DNA of 64,000 nt from DASSFG01 sp035547915 (GCA_035547915.1 DASZTS010000043.1:1-64000), one strand, 5' to 3'; positions 40,573 through 50,203 are shown, counted from the stretch's first letter. Numbers and translations are program-made. Notes: a model not told the origin generated them from the sequence alone.

Positions 40573-41808
40573 ATGGCTACCACTCCTTCTGCCGCCGTCC
40601 GGTCGTCGTCCGGCGCAGCTTCGTCGTCGGAAGTCGTCGAGTTGTTCAAGCGGTACGTCGTACCGAACTACAACCGCTACCCGATCTGCCTGGCGCGCGG
40701 CGAGGGATCGTACGTCTGGGACAGCGAGGGGAACCGCTATCTCGATCTCTTTCCCGGCTGGGGGTGCAATCTCTTGGGGCACTGCCCGCCGCCGGTGGTA
40801 AAGGCGGTTCAAGAACAGGTCGCCACGCTGATCCACGTACCCAACACCTGGTACATCGAGTCGCAGGGCCAGTGGGCGCAGGCCCTGTCTGAGCGAAGCT
40901 TCGGCGGCCAGGCGTTCTTCTGCAATTCGGGCACCGAGGCGAACGAGGCGGCCATTAAGCTCGCCCGGCTGCACACGCCGAAACAGCGCTACAAGATCAT
41001 CACCTTCACGGGCGGCTTCCATGGCCGAACGCTCGGATCGACGGCCGCCACCGCCCAACCGAAATACCATGAAGGGCTTGGTCCGCTGATGGCGGGCTTC
41101 GTCTACGCCCCCTACGGCGACCTCGCGGCCGTGCGTAATCTGGTCGATGGCGAAACGGCCGCCATCATGGTCGAGCCCGTGCAGGGCGAGGGCGGCATCA
41201 ACATCCCGCCCGCGGACTTCTTGCCCGGTTTGCGGGAAATCTGCGACGAAAACGGCCTCCTACTGATCTTCGACGAGGTGCAGAGCGGCTGTGGCCGCAC
41301 CGGCGAATGGTTCGCCTATCAACATTTCGGTGTCACACCGGATGTGATGACGCTGGCTAAGGCGCTGTGTGGCGGCATCGCCGGCGGCGCCATGCTGACC
41401 AAGCCCGAGATCGCTCCGAGTTTGCGACCGGGCATGCACGCCGCCACCTTCGGCGGCAATCCGATCGCGGCCCGCGCCGGCATCGCCGCGATGGAGATGA
41501 TCGAGGACGAGAACCTGCTGGCCAACGCGCGACAGGTGAGTGACGTGTTTCGCGGCCGATTGGAGGCCTTGCGGTCCGAATGCGACGTCATCGAAGACGT
41601 GCGGATACTGGGTATGATGATCGGCGTCGAGTTGGCACGCGAAGGAGCGCCGGTCGTCAAAGCGTGCCTCGATCGCAAGCTGCTGATCAACTGCACGCAG
41701 GGCACCGTCCTCCGGCTACTTCCCGCCCTCAATCTCACCGCCGAGCAGGCAAACGCTGCTTGCGATGTGCTGGCAGACGTGTTGAAGGAGCAGAGCCATG
41801 AACGATGA
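40573..41808 (+). CDS. argD: Acetylornithine aminotransferase
   Basis: PLP enzyme of aminotransferase class III, converting N-acetylglutamate semialdehyde to N-acetylornithine. Seen: FFCNSGTEANEAAIKLAR (PLP phosphate site), GGFHGRTLGS, LLIFDEVQSGCGRTGEWFAY and the PLP-lysine region VMTLAKALCGGIAGGAML. 411 residues with a Ser/Ala-rich N-terminal tail. ATG 40573 was preferred to an upstream in-frame ATG at 40534. It lies 97 nt after argB and directly before argF. Confidence 0.95.
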   Translation: MATTPSAAVRSSSGAASSSEVVELFKRYVVPNYNRYPICLARGEGSYVWDSEGNRYLDLFPGWGCNLLGHCPPPVVKAVQEQVATLIHVPNTWYIESQGQWAQALSERSFGGQAFFCNSGTEANEAAIKLARLHTPKQRYKIITFTGGFHGRTLGSTAATAQPKYHEGLGPLMAGFVYAPYGDLAAVRNLVDGETAAIMVEPVQGEGGINIPPADFLPGLREICDENGLLLIFDEVQSGCGRTGEWFAYQHFGVTPDVMTLAKALCGGIAGGAMLTKPEIAPSLRPGMHAATFGGNPIAARAGIAAMEMIEDENLLANARQVSDVFRGRLEALRSECDVIEDVRILGMMIGVELAREGAPVVKACLDRKLLINCTQGTVLRLLPALNLTAEQANAACDVLADVLKEQSHER

Positions 41809-41871
41809 GCACGGTGTGTCGACCGATGCGATGTCGCTGGCTGCTTGTCGCTAATTGAGATCTCTCCCACG

Positions 41872-42789
41872 ATGCGCAATCTGATTACGCTGGCTGATTT
41901 TTCGAGCGCCGAAATCGAGCGGGTTTTCGCCATCAGCGAGGACCTGAAGAGCAAGTATGCACAAGGCCTGCGCGAGGCACTGCTGCCCGGCCGCGTGATC
42001 GCGCTGCTGTTCGAGAAGCCGTCGTTGCGGACGCGCGTCAGCTTCGAGGCGGGTATCGTCCACCTGGGCGGCAGCAGTCTCTTCCTGGGCGAAGAGGTCG
42101 GCTGGGGATCGCGCGAATCGATCGCCGATTTCGCGCGGGTGCTGAGCACCTATGTCGACGCGATCGTCGTGCGGGCCAAGTCGCATCAGAAGCTGCTCGA
42201 GTTGGCGACGCACTCGACGTGTACGGTGATCAACGGTCTGACCGACTATTTACACCCCTGCCAGGCATTGGCCGACCTGTTCACCCTGCGCGAGCTGATC
42301 GGTCCGTTGCAGGGGCAGACGCTGGTCTATGTCGGCGACGGCAACAATGTCGCCCGCACCCTGGCCATCGGTTGCGGCCGGTTGGCGATGCGTTTCGTAC
42401 TCGCCGCGCCCAAGCAGTATCAGTTCGATGCCGACTTCCTGGCGTTGCTGAAAGAGGAAGTGCCGCAACTCAAGCTGACCGTGACGACGAACCCGCGCGA
42501 AGCGGTGCGCAACGCCGCGGCCGTCTACACCGATGTCTGGACGAGCATGGGACAGGAGTCGGAGAACGAGGTGCGGCGCCAGGCGCTGGCCGATTATCAG
42601 GTGAACGACGAGTTGCTGCGCCACGCACCGAAAGCGGCCTATTTCATGCACTGCTTGCCCGCCCGGCGAGGCGAAGAAGTGACCGACGGCGTGATCGATG
42701 GTGCAGCGAGTATCGTCGTGCAGCAGGCGGCCAACCGTCTACACGTCCAAAAAGGGATTCTCGCCTGGCTCCTGGGAGCGAAGGCCTGA
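41872..42789 (+). CDS. argF: Ornithine carbamoyltransferase
   Basis: Forms citrulline from ornithine and carbamoyl phosphate. Seen: carbamoyl-phosphate loop EKPSLRTRVSFEAG near residue 48, HPCQALADLFTLRE near 130, the ornithine-site DVWTSMGQE near 223 and MHCLPARRGEEVTDGV near 260. The length of 305 residues is normal. The ATG at 41872 begins the conserved MRNLITLADF; a TTG at 41845 is in frame. Third gene of the arginine cluster, 63 nt after argD; no other arg genes lie in the window. Confidence 0.95.
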   Translation: MRNLITLADFSSAEIERVFAISEDLKSKYAQGLREALLPGRVIALLFEKPSLRTRVSFEAGIVHLGGSSLFLGEEVGWGSRESIADFARVLSTYVDAIVVRAKSHQKLLELATHSTCTVINGLTDYLHPCQALADLFTLRELIGPLQGQTLVYVGDGNNVARTLAIGCGRLAMRFVLAAPKQYQFDADFLALLKEEVPQLKLTVTTNPREAVRNAAAVYTDVWTSMGQESENEVRRQALADYQVNDELLRHAPKAAYFMHCLPARRGEEVTDGVIDGAASIVVQQAANRLHVQKGILAWLLGAKA

Positions 42790-42832
42790 ACCATCGGAAC
42801 GCGGGCTTTCGTTTCGTCCGCCGCGACTAGGT

Positions 42833-43432
42833 TCATTCTCCCGCGTCGCGGCCCGGCGATCGTCGGCGTCGCGCGACGATCTCACAATACATCGCCCAGA
42901 GCCAGTCGAGACTCGGCCCGCCGGCATCGCCGCTCCCCTCCGCCGCCTCCGGGGAAGAAGAGAATTCGGCCAGCCGATCGGCAACGATGATCGTGTCGAT
43001 CTCACCAAAGGCTGTCAAAATCTGTTCACGGGCCTGGGGTGTGTCGACCACTATCCGGCCGGCATTTTCGATCGCTTGCTGCGCATCGGCGCGCACCGTC
43101 GAACCAGCCAAGCTGGCGGCCAATTCTTCCCCGAAGGTCAGGATCAGGTACGGAACCCCGGTCTCCAAGGCCAGGTGGCCGAGCAATCCAACACCTTGCA
43201 CATGAATGACTTGAGGATCGTAATCGGACACCTCGGCGTCGAGTCGCAGCCGCATGGCCGCGCGAAATTGATGCGGGCCCTTGTCGGTGTCCGTAACATT
43301 GGGGACTAACTCGCGCATGGAATGGCCAGCTTCGGTCGCCTGGCGCACGAGTTGCGACAACAGCAGCGTCGAGGCCGCGACTTCGGGCGGAGAAGTCGGC
43401 GTAAACCGGTCCCGAACGAGCAAGATTCGCAT
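42833..43432 (-). CDS. Glycosyltransferase family-4 N-terminal-like protein, 199 aa
   Basis: MRILLVRDRFTPTSPPEVAA followed by VIHVQGVGLLGHLALETGVP and LILTFGEELAASL resembles the N-terminal half of a GT-B glycosyltransferase (acceptor-binding Rossmann domain). The donor-binding C-terminal half with its E-x7-E motif is missing; the tail is low-complexity and basic. It is either a truncated gene or a stand-alone N-domain protein. It converges with argF and lies 4 nt after a short upstream ORF on the same strand. Confidence 0.65.
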   Translation of the reverse strand: MRILLVRDRFTPTSPPEVAASTLLLSQLVRQATEAGHSMRELVPNVTDTDKGPHQFRAAMRLRLDAEVSDYDPQVIHVQGVGLLGHLALETGVPYLILTFGEELAASLAGSTVRADAQQAIENAGRIVVDTPQAREQILTAFGEIDTIIVADRLAEFSSSPEAAEGSGDAGGPSLDWLWAMYCEIVARRRRSPGRDAGE

Positions 43433-43436
43433 GGCG

Positions 43437-43634
43437 TCAGTCTAGTGCGCCGCTCTGGGCGGGCAAACGTCCGCCGTCTAGCAGCCGATATTTGTGAGAG
43501 GCAGAGATGTGCAAAACGTGCGTCTCGATGACGGAAAGATAGGTGCGGTATTGGCGCCAGGAATAGGGATGGCGCCGGTGGCGCAAGTATTGACGACTTG
43601 GGACTTTTTTTCTGCTGCTTATGCTATCCTTCAA
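43437..43634 (-). CDS. Small basic hypothetical protein, up to 65 aa
   Basis: The open frame ends 4 nt before the GT-B-like gene, which favours a real operon partner. It has His/Arg/Tyr-rich sequence (RQYLRHRRHPYSWRQYRTYL, HVLHISASHKYRLLDGGR). The start is uncertain; the first candidate is a TTG and others follow. No family recognised. Confidence 0.35.
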   Translation of the reverse strand: MKDSISSRKKVPSRQYLRHRRHPYSWRQYRTYLSVIETHVLHISASHKYRLLDGGRLPAQSGALD

Positions 43635-43883
43635 GGCCCAGAGTCCTAGACCGAGGTGGCAAAAGTGGCTAGGCTGAATAACCCTAGGGTATTACGTGCT
43701 TATCCATAAAAGCGTGCGTCGCGGAGCGGTAGATTCCGTCGGCGCACGGGTTTGCGGACAGGCTGCAGGGCGGCGTCACTTTAAGGTTTGGGTCAAGTCG
43801 GCCGAGGCCGAACCCGACTTCCGAGACGTGGCAAGGCGCGAAACTCATCTCTTCCCTACGCTCCCAGGCGAGCATCAATCGGC

Positions 43884-45917
43884 ATGAGTACCGAACAGGT
43901 CGATCCGCACCTCATCGAGCAGACAAAACAGCAGATTCGCGGCCTGGTGGTCGAGATCGCGCAGCTTGCCAAGCAGCAAGTCGATGCCCGCGAGTTCTAC
44001 GGCGCCTTTCTCGATCGCGTCGTCTCGGCCTTGGCGGCGGCCGGCGGCGCGGTCTGGACACTGGGCGACGCCGGTGCGCTCGAGTTGCAGTATCAGATCA
44101 ACTTCCGCGAAACACGCCTGGCCGACAACCAACAGAACCTGCAGCGGCACGGCATGCTGCTGCAAAAGACGATGACCTCCGGTGAGGGCGCCCTCGTCAC
44201 TCCGCACTCGGGCGAAGGCGAGGGTAATCAGCCGGCCAATCCAACGGACTTTTTGTTGATTCTCGGTCCGGTCAAGGTGGACCAGGAACCGAAGGGGATC
44301 GTCGAGGTCTTCCAGCGCCCCGGCGCGCCGCCGAACACGCAGCGCGGCTACCTCAAGTTCTTGATGCAGATGTGCGAGCTGGCCAGCGATTACCTCAAGA
44401 ATCGCCAGCTTCGACATTTCACCGATCGCCAGACGCTCTGGAACCAGCTCGAGAACTTCAGCCGGGTCGCCCATACCAGCCTCGATCCGCGCGAGACGGC
44501 CTATACCGTCGCCAACGAGGGACGCCGCCTGATCGAGTGCGACCGCGTGAGCGTGGCGATTCGCCGCGGACGCAACTGCACCGTCGAAGCGGTCAGCGGC
44601 CAAGACACGTTCGATAAACGATCCAATGTCATCGCCCTGTTGAATCGCCTTTCGACGGCCGTGGTGGCCGCGGGCGAGCCGCTCTGGTACGCCGGCGATA
44701 CTTCCGATCTGGCGCCGCAGGTGGAAGAAGCGGTGCAGGCGTACGTCGATGAATCGCACTCGAAACACGTGGCGGTGTTGCCGCTCAAGCGGCCCGAAGC
44801 GGACAAGTCGGACGAGGAAGCGGACGAACCCGAAACCATCGGCGCGCTGATCGTCGAGCAGATCGAAGACGCCCGGCCGCGCGAGGGAATGGTGCAGCGC
44901 GTGAACGTGGTCTGCGAGCATAGTTCACTCGCGCTGGCCAACGCCCTGGAACACGACAGCCTGTTCTTGATGCCCGTGTGGCGCACACTGGGCAAAGCCA
45001 AATGGGTCGTGGCGGCGCGGACCCTGCCCAAGACGATCTCGATTTCCATCGCCGTGTTGGTCGTGTTGATCGGCATGTTCGTGATTCCTGTCGATTTCAG
45101 CCTGACCAGCGAAGGTAAGTTGCAGCCGGTCGACCGGCGCGAAGTATTCGCCGCCGTGGACGGCACCATCGACCAGATCCTGGTCAGGCACGGCGAGCAC
45201 GTGAAGAAGGGCCAGGTGCTCTTGGAGATGAAGAGCACGGATCTGGAAGTGGCCATCGAGGACGTGACCGGTAAGTTGAATCAGGCGATCGAGGCCTTGC
45301 AGGCGGCCAAATATACGGGCAACGCTCGCGGCGGCTCGCGCAACGACGACCAGGACGCACGCAACGCGGCCAGCCGGATCTCCGAATACCAGGAGCAGGT
45401 CAAGAGCTACAAGTTCCAGTTGGATCTGCTACGCGAGAAGAAGGAAAAACTGAAGGTCACCAGCCCCATCAACGGTGTCGTCACGACGTGGGACTTCGAG
45501 CGTGAATTGCTCAGCCGCCCCGTCAAGCCGGGCGATGCCCTGCTGACCGTAGCCGATGAAAGCTCGGATTGGGAACTGGAACTCGACGTGCCCGAGGACC
45601 GCATGGGCCACATTACGCTGGCACAGAAGGAGCACGGCCCGCAGCTTCCCGTGACCTATCACCTGGCGACCGAACCGGGTTCGAATTACGAAGGCGAAGT
45701 TACCGACGTCCACGAAAGTGCTGAAGTACAGGGCGAAGACGGGAGCATCGTGCTGGTCAAGGTCAAGATCGACAAAGAACAGCACGCCGACCTGCTTCGC
45801 CCCGGTGCCAACGTCAAGGCTCGTATCTATTGCGGCCGCAGTTCGATCGGCTATTGGCTGTTCCACGACGCGCTCGGGTTCATCTCGTCGCGCGTCTTGT
45901 TCCCCATGAACATGTGA
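43884..45917 (+). CDS. GAF-domain plus HlyD-type membrane fusion protein, 677 aa
   Basis: The N-terminal 370 residues are cytoplasmic with at least one GAF domain (about 210-370: NFSRVAHTSLDPRETAYTVA, RLIECDRVSVAIRRGRNCTV). A membrane segment follows near residue 390 (ISISIAVLVVLIGMFVIPV), then a HlyD/biotinyl-lipoyl adaptor (about 405-650: VFAAVDGTIDQILVRHGEHV, a coiled coil, then LKVTSPINGVVTTWDFERE). A sensor domain fused to a periplasmic adaptor is unusual. First of three closely spaced genes (10 and 58 nt gaps) that probably form one export or envelope complex. ATG 43884 follows a sparse ribosome site. Confidence 0.82.
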   Translation: MSTEQVDPHLIEQTKQQIRGLVVEIAQLAKQQVDAREFYGAFLDRVVSALAAAGGAVWTLGDAGALELQYQINFRETRLADNQQNLQRHGMLLQKTMTSGEGALVTPHSGEGEGNQPANPTDFLLILGPVKVDQEPKGIVEVFQRPGAPPNTQRGYLKFLMQMCELASDYLKNRQLRHFTDRQTLWNQLENFSRVAHTSLDPRETAYTVANEGRRLIECDRVSVAIRRGRNCTVEAVSGQDTFDKRSNVIALLNRLSTAVVAAGEPLWYAGDTSDLAPQVEEAVQAYVDESHSKHVAVLPLKRPEADKSDEEADEPETIGALIVEQIEDARPREGMVQRVNVVCEHSSLALANALEHDSLFLMPVWRTLGKAKWVVAARTLPKTISISIAVLVVLIGMFVIPVDFSLTSEGKLQPVDRREVFAAVDGTIDQILVRHGEHVKKGQVLLEMKSTDLEVAIEDVTGKLNQAIEALQAAKYTGNARGGSRNDDQDARNAASRISEYQEQVKSYKFQLDLLREKKEKLKVTSPINGVVTTWDFERELLSRPVKPGDALLTVADESSDWELELDVPEDRMGHITLAQKEHGPQLPVTYHLATEPGSNYEGEVTDVHESAEVQGEDGSIVLVKVKIDKEQHADLLRPGANVKARIYCGRSSIGYWLFHDALGFISSRVLFPMNM

Positions 45918-45926
45918 GAAAAAACG

Positions 45927-46856
45927 ATGTCAGCAAGCATCTGGCTCCTTTCCGCGGTGTTGGTACTCAGCGGGCCCGATGACCGCGAATCGGGCCGGCA
46001 CACGACAAACCGGTACCAGCTCGACAACACACTGGTGACGTTGATCGACGAGATCGACATCGCCGCACAAGAAGCCGGCATCATCACGGACCTGACCGTG
46101 CAGGAGGGTTCCGAGGTCCGGGCGAACGACAAGATCGCCCAGATCAGCGATAGCAAGGCGCAGGCGGCCAAGAAGGTGGCGCAGGCCGAGCACGAAGTCG
46201 CACTGGCCGAGGCCGAGAATGACATTTCGGTACGCTATGCCAAGAAGGCGGCCGAAGTGGCTTATTACGATTTCATGGCGCACAAACTGGCGAACAAGCA
46301 AGCCAAGGGATCGACCCCCGAGGCGGAGATGAAGAAACTCCACCTCTCTTGGCAAAAGGGAGAACTGGAAACGGAGAAGGCGCAGCTCGAACTCGACGTG
46401 GCGAAGTTGACCGCCAAGGCCAAGGAAGCGTCCGTCGAGGCAGCCGACGACGACATCCATCGCCGCCGCGTTTTTTCGCCCATCGACGCCGTCGTCATCG
46501 AAATCGACAAGCACGTGGGTGAGTGGGTGAACCCGGGCGACCGCATCGCGCGGATCGTGCGCATGAACAAGGTGCGCGTAAAGGGCATGTTAGCGTTGGC
46601 CGAGGTTTCGCCAATCCAGGTCGCAGATCGGCCGATCACGGTCGAGGCGCGGATCAGCAACAATCGTTCGGTGCAATTCCAAGGGCGGATCGTCTTCGTG
46701 GCTCCCGAATTGGACCCCAGCGGCAAGTATTACAAGGTTGTGGCCGAAGTGGAAAACCGCGAAGAGAACGGCACCTGGTTGTTGTTGAAGGGCATGAGCC
46801 CCCGCGTCACGGTCGAGGCCGGCATCGCGGCGGACGAGACGAAGACCCGTCGCTAG
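45927..46856 (+). CDS. HlyD-family periplasmic adaptor, 309 aa
   Basis: A short hydrophobic N-terminus (SASIWLLSAVLVLSGPD) acts as signal or anchor. The lipoyl half-motifs EAGIITDLTVQEGSEVRAND and VFSPIDAVVIEIDKHVGEWV flank a long coiled coil (about 80-195, rich in KKVAQAEHEVALAEAE-like heptads). A beta-barrel domain follows. It is the middle gene of the GAF-HlyD / HlyD / M50-HlyD set and presumably the second adaptor of the same complex. Confidence 0.82.
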   Translation: MSASIWLLSAVLVLSGPDDRESGRHTTNRYQLDNTLVTLIDEIDIAAQEAGIITDLTVQEGSEVRANDKIAQISDSKAQAAKKVAQAEHEVALAEAENDISVRYAKKAAEVAYYDFMAHKLANKQAKGSTPEAEMKKLHLSWQKGELETEKAQLELDVAKLTAKAKEASVEAADDDIHRRRVFSPIDAVVIEIDKHVGEWVNPGDRIARIVRMNKVRVKGMLALAEVSPIQVADRPITVEARISNNRSVQFQGRIVFVAPELDPSGKYYKVVAEVENREENGTWLLLKGMSPRVTVEAGIAADETKTRR

Positions 46857-46914
46857 GCAATTCGCCTCATCGCTTGTCGGCGCTCGTTCCTGATTTCGAA
46901 GCTCTCGCCCCTTC

Positions 46915-49170
46915 ATGCTGACCCTGCACGACAGCCTGGTATCGAGTTCGGCCCGCAAACTGGCCATGCGCGTGCGGCCCGACCTGACCGCGCGCCAGCA
47001 TCGTTACCAGGGCCGTACCTACTGGGTGGTGAAGGAACCGGTCGGGCTCAATTACTTCCGCTTCCAAGAAGAAGAATTCGCCATCCTCAAGATGCTCGAC
47101 GGGCTGACCAGCCTCGACGAGATCAAGGAGCAATTCGAAGCCGAGTTTCCGCCGCAAAAGATCGGCATCGAGGAACTGCAACAGTTCATCGGCATGCTGC
47201 ATCGCAGCGGGTTGATCATCGCCAACGTGCCCGGCCAAGGCCACCAACTGCTGTTGCGCCGCAACGAGCGTTGGAAGAAGGAATGGATGGGCCGGCTGAG
47301 CAACATCTTGTCGGTCCGCTTCAAAGGGATCGACCCGGATCGGATCCTGAACTGGCTGTATCCGCGTATGAAGTGGATCTACGGCACCCCGGCGGTCATT
47401 GCCTGCTGTTTGCTGGCGCTGTCGGCGTTGTCGTTGGTGCTCGTAAAGTTCGACGTTTTTCAATCGAAACTGCCCGAGTTCCATCAGTTCTTCAACCTGA
47501 AGAATGCGCTGTGGCTCTCGGTCGCCTTGGGCGTGACCAAGGTGATTCACGAGTTCGGCCACGGCCTGACGTGTAAGCATTTCGGCGGTGAATGCCACGA
47601 AATGGGCGTGATGCTGCTCGTGCTCACGCCCTGCCTGTATTGCAATGTGTCGGACTCGTGGATGCTGCCCAACAAGTGGCATCGCGCGGCCATCGGCGCG
47701 GCAGGCATGTATATAGAAATCGTCATCGCGTCGATCTGCACGTTCATCTGGTGGTACAGCGAGCCCGGGTTGCTCAACCATCTCTGCTTGAGCACGATGT
47801 TCGTCTGCTCGGTCAGCACGCTGATGTTCAACTCGAATCCGCTGTTGCGTTACGACGGTTATTACATCCTGGCCGACCTGATCGAGATTCCGAATCTGCG
47901 GCAGAAAGCCACCGATATTCTCAACCGCAAGCTGGGCGAATGGTGCCTGGGGCTCGAGCCGCCCGACGATCCGTTCTTGCCCGAACGCAACCAATTCCTG
48001 TTCGCGCTGTACAGTATCGCGGCGGCGATCTACCGCTGGGTCATCGTGTTCTCGATCCTCTGGTTCTTGTACGAGGTGTGGAAACCGTACCGGCTGGAGA
48101 TCATCGGCCAGATCATCGGCATCGCCGCCCTGTACGGTTTGCTGGTGCAACCGATCTGGAAACTGGGCAAGTTCTTCTACGTTCCCGGGAGGATTGAAAA
48201 AGTGAAAAAGCCGCGGATGTATGCCACGTTGGGCGTGATTGCGGCGGTCCTCTTGGCGGTGTTCTATATCCCGCTGCCCCACCGCGTGTACTGCACGTTT
48301 GAGATCCAGCCGCGCGACGCTCAGAAGATCTTTGTCACGGTGCCCGGCGAGATGGTCGACCTGCGCGTCAAGCCGGGCGATTCGGTCAGCCGAGGCGACA
48401 CGCTGGCGCATTTGAAGAATCTTGACGTCGAGTTGGACATTGCCAAACTAGAAGGGGAGCGCAACCAGAACGTCATTCGGCTACGGAATCTCCAGAGCGA
48501 GATGTATGAGAACAGCAGGGGCAATGCCGCGGCCGAGATGGAACCCCTGCAAGCGACGCTGGCGGCCATCGAGGAGCAGTTGAAAGACAAGATGATCGAC
48601 TTCGGCCGCCTGACACTGGTGTCGCCGGTGGCCGGTGTCGTGCTGCCGCCGCCGGCCGAAAAAAGGCCAACGACCGACAAGCAGCTCGGCTCCTGGACCG
48701 GCACCGCGCTGGAAGAACGCAACCGGCAGGCTTACCTGCAAGAAGGAACGTTCTTCTGCCAGATCGGCGATCCACAGAAGATGGAAGCACAACTGGTCGT
48801 CGAGCAGTCGGACATCGAATACATCCGCATGGCCTTCGAGGACGGCGAGGGGCCGCGTGTCGACATCAAGCTCGACGAGCTGCCGTTCCGCAATCTGGAA
48901 GGCCGCGTGACCGAGGTGGCCAACGAGCCGCTGCGCATCAGCCCGCGGCACCTGTCAAACAAGAACGGTGGCGAACTGGCGACAAAGACCGATGAGATGG
49001 GCGTGGAGCGCCCACAGACCACGTCGTATCAGGTGCGCGTGCCGCTCGACGACCCCGACGGCCTGCTGCGGATCGGATACAAGGGCCAGGCCCGCATTCA
49101 CACCAAGCCTCGCACGCTCGGGCGCCGTCTCTGGCGGCTCGTCGCGCAGACGTTCAATTTCCGCTTGTAA
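46915..49170 (+). CDS. PqqD-like / M50 metallopeptidase / HlyD fusion membrane protein, 751 aa
   Basis: Residues about 15-115 form a winged-helix PqqD-like region (YWVVKEPVGLNYFRFQEEEF). Then come membrane segments with the M50 zinc site HEFGHGL near 218 and the second motif NPLLRYDGYYILADLIE near 305, which supplies the Asp ligand. After TM helices up to about 450, a HlyD adaptor (about 465-740) includes VPGEMVDLRVKPGDSV, a coiled coil and LTLVSPVAGVVLPPP. M50 proteins cleave substrates within the membrane; fusions to HlyD occur in putative peptide export systems. Its stop codon overlaps the end of the convergent HD-GYP gene by 17 nt. Confidence 0.88.
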   Translation: MLTLHDSLVSSSARKLAMRVRPDLTARQHRYQGRTYWVVKEPVGLNYFRFQEEEFAILKMLDGLTSLDEIKEQFEAEFPPQKIGIEELQQFIGMLHRSGLIIANVPGQGHQLLLRRNERWKKEWMGRLSNILSVRFKGIDPDRILNWLYPRMKWIYGTPAVIACCLLALSALSLVLVKFDVFQSKLPEFHQFFNLKNALWLSVALGVTKVIHEFGHGLTCKHFGGECHEMGVMLLVLTPCLYCNVSDSWMLPNKWHRAAIGAAGMYIEIVIASICTFIWWYSEPGLLNHLCLSTMFVCSVSTLMFNSNPLLRYDGYYILADLIEIPNLRQKATDILNRKLGEWCLGLEPPDDPFLPERNQFLFALYSIAAAIYRWVIVFSILWFLYEVWKPYRLEIIGQIIGIAALYGLLVQPIWKLGKFFYVPGRIEKVKKPRMYATLGVIAAVLLAVFYIPLPHRVYCTFEIQPRDAQKIFVTVPGEMVDLRVKPGDSVSRGDTLAHLKNLDVELDIAKLEGERNQNVIRLRNLQSEMYENSRGNAAAEMEPLQATLAAIEEQLKDKMIDFGRLTLVSPVAGVVLPPPAEKRPTTDKQLGSWTGTALEERNRQAYLQEGTFFCQIGDPQKMEAQLVVEQSDIEYIRMAFEDGEGPRVDIKLDELPFRNLEGRVTEVANEPLRISPRHLSNKNGGELATKTDEMGVERPQTTSYQVRVPLDDPDGLLRIGYKGQARIHTKPRTLGRRLWRLVAQTFNFRL

Positions 49171-50203
49171 TTTCGGCGGGTTCGAGGCGGCTCACCGCTC
49201 GCTGCCCGTCGGCAAAGCGCTTGGCGATGGCGATGAACTCGTGCTCCTGCGCCAAGAAGGCTTCGACCACGTCGGGATCGAATTGCCTTCCCCTCCCCCT
49301 GATGATCAGTCGCCGAGCGGTTGTGTGGTCGACCGCGGACTTGTAAACGCGATCGGACGTCATGGCGTCGTAGGCATCCGCCAGGGCTACAATTCGGCCG
49401 CAGAGAGGAATCTCGTCGCCGGCCAAACCCGCCGGGTAACCGGTGCCGTCGTAACGCTCATGGTGCGTTAGCGCGACGTCGCGCGCCATCCGCAAGAAGG
49501 CCGCTTGCGGTTGTTGTCGGAGCGCGGGTTGCAATGCGTCGGCGCCTTTGACGGCGTGCTCCTCCATCGAGTCGTGCTCTTCGTGGGTGAGTGGTCCCTC
49601 TTTGAGGAGGATCGTCTCCTTGATCGCCGCCTTGCCGATGTCGTGCAAAGGCGCGGTCGCATACAGCAACCGCAAGTATTCGCTGTCGATCCGGCCGTGG
49701 AACTTCGGTTGGGCGGCCAGTTGCTCGCCGAGCCGCTTGGCATACTCGCGCACGCGCTCCAAGTGGTTGCCCATGGTCGGGTCGCGCGATTCGACCAGCT
49801 TGGCCAATGCGAAGATCGCCAAATCCCTCGTTTCCAGGGACAGGATTCGTTCACCGGCGCGGATGCGGACGCGCAGTTCGCCGGGATCGAACGGCTTCGT
49901 CACGAAGTCGTCGGCGCCCGCCGAAAGACCGTCGATCACGTCCTGGTGCGAGCGGCGCACCGTCAGCAGGATGATGTAGACATAGCTGCTGAACTCGCCA
50001 TCGCGGATGGCCCGGCAGAGCGTCGGGCCGTTCACTTCCGGCATGACCCAGTCCGAGATCACCATCCGGCAATCGCTCGTAGCGAGGATCTCGAGCGCTT
50101 CGCGGCCGTTGACCGCGATCAGGACGTCGTAGCCGATGTGCCGCAGCATGTGTGCCAGGGCATCACGGCTGACTTCATCGTCATCCACCAACAAGATTTT
50201 CAT
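49154..50203 (-). CDS. Response regulator with HD-GYP phosphodiesterase domain, 349 aa
   Basis: Receiver at 1-120 (MKILLVDDDEVSRD, VISDWVMPEVNGPT with phosphoacceptor Asp, KPFDPGE). HD-GYP domain at about 140-335: HLERVREYAKRLGEQLA, catalytic HDIGKAAI, HHERYDGTGYPAGLAGDEIP (the GYP region) and ADAYDAMTSDRVYK. Known HD-GYP proteins hydrolyse cyclic di-GMP. ATG 50203 was chosen because the receiver begins there. No cognate kinase is adjacent. Confidence 0.93.
   Translation of the reverse strand: MKILLVDDDEVSRDALAHMLRHIGYDVLIAVNGREALEILATSDCRMVISDWVMPEVNGPTLCRAIRDGEFSSYVYIILLTVRRSHQDVIDGLSAGADDFVTKPFDPGELRVRIRAGERILSLETRDLAIFALAKLVESRDPTMGNHLERVREYAKRLGEQLAAQPKFHGRIDSEYLRLLYATAPLHDIGKAAIKETILLKEGPLTHEEHDSMEEHAVKGADALQPALRQQPQAAFLRMARDVALTHHERYDGTGYPAGLAGDEIPLCGRIVALADAYDAMTSDRVYKSAVDHTTARRLIIRGRGRQFDPDVVEAFLAQEHEFIAIAKRFADGQRAVSRLEPAEITSGN

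Noticed and set aside
46867..48411. 514-codon minus-strand ORF under the M50-HlyD gene
   Set aside because: Same shadow effect; the plus-strand frame has clear family motifs.
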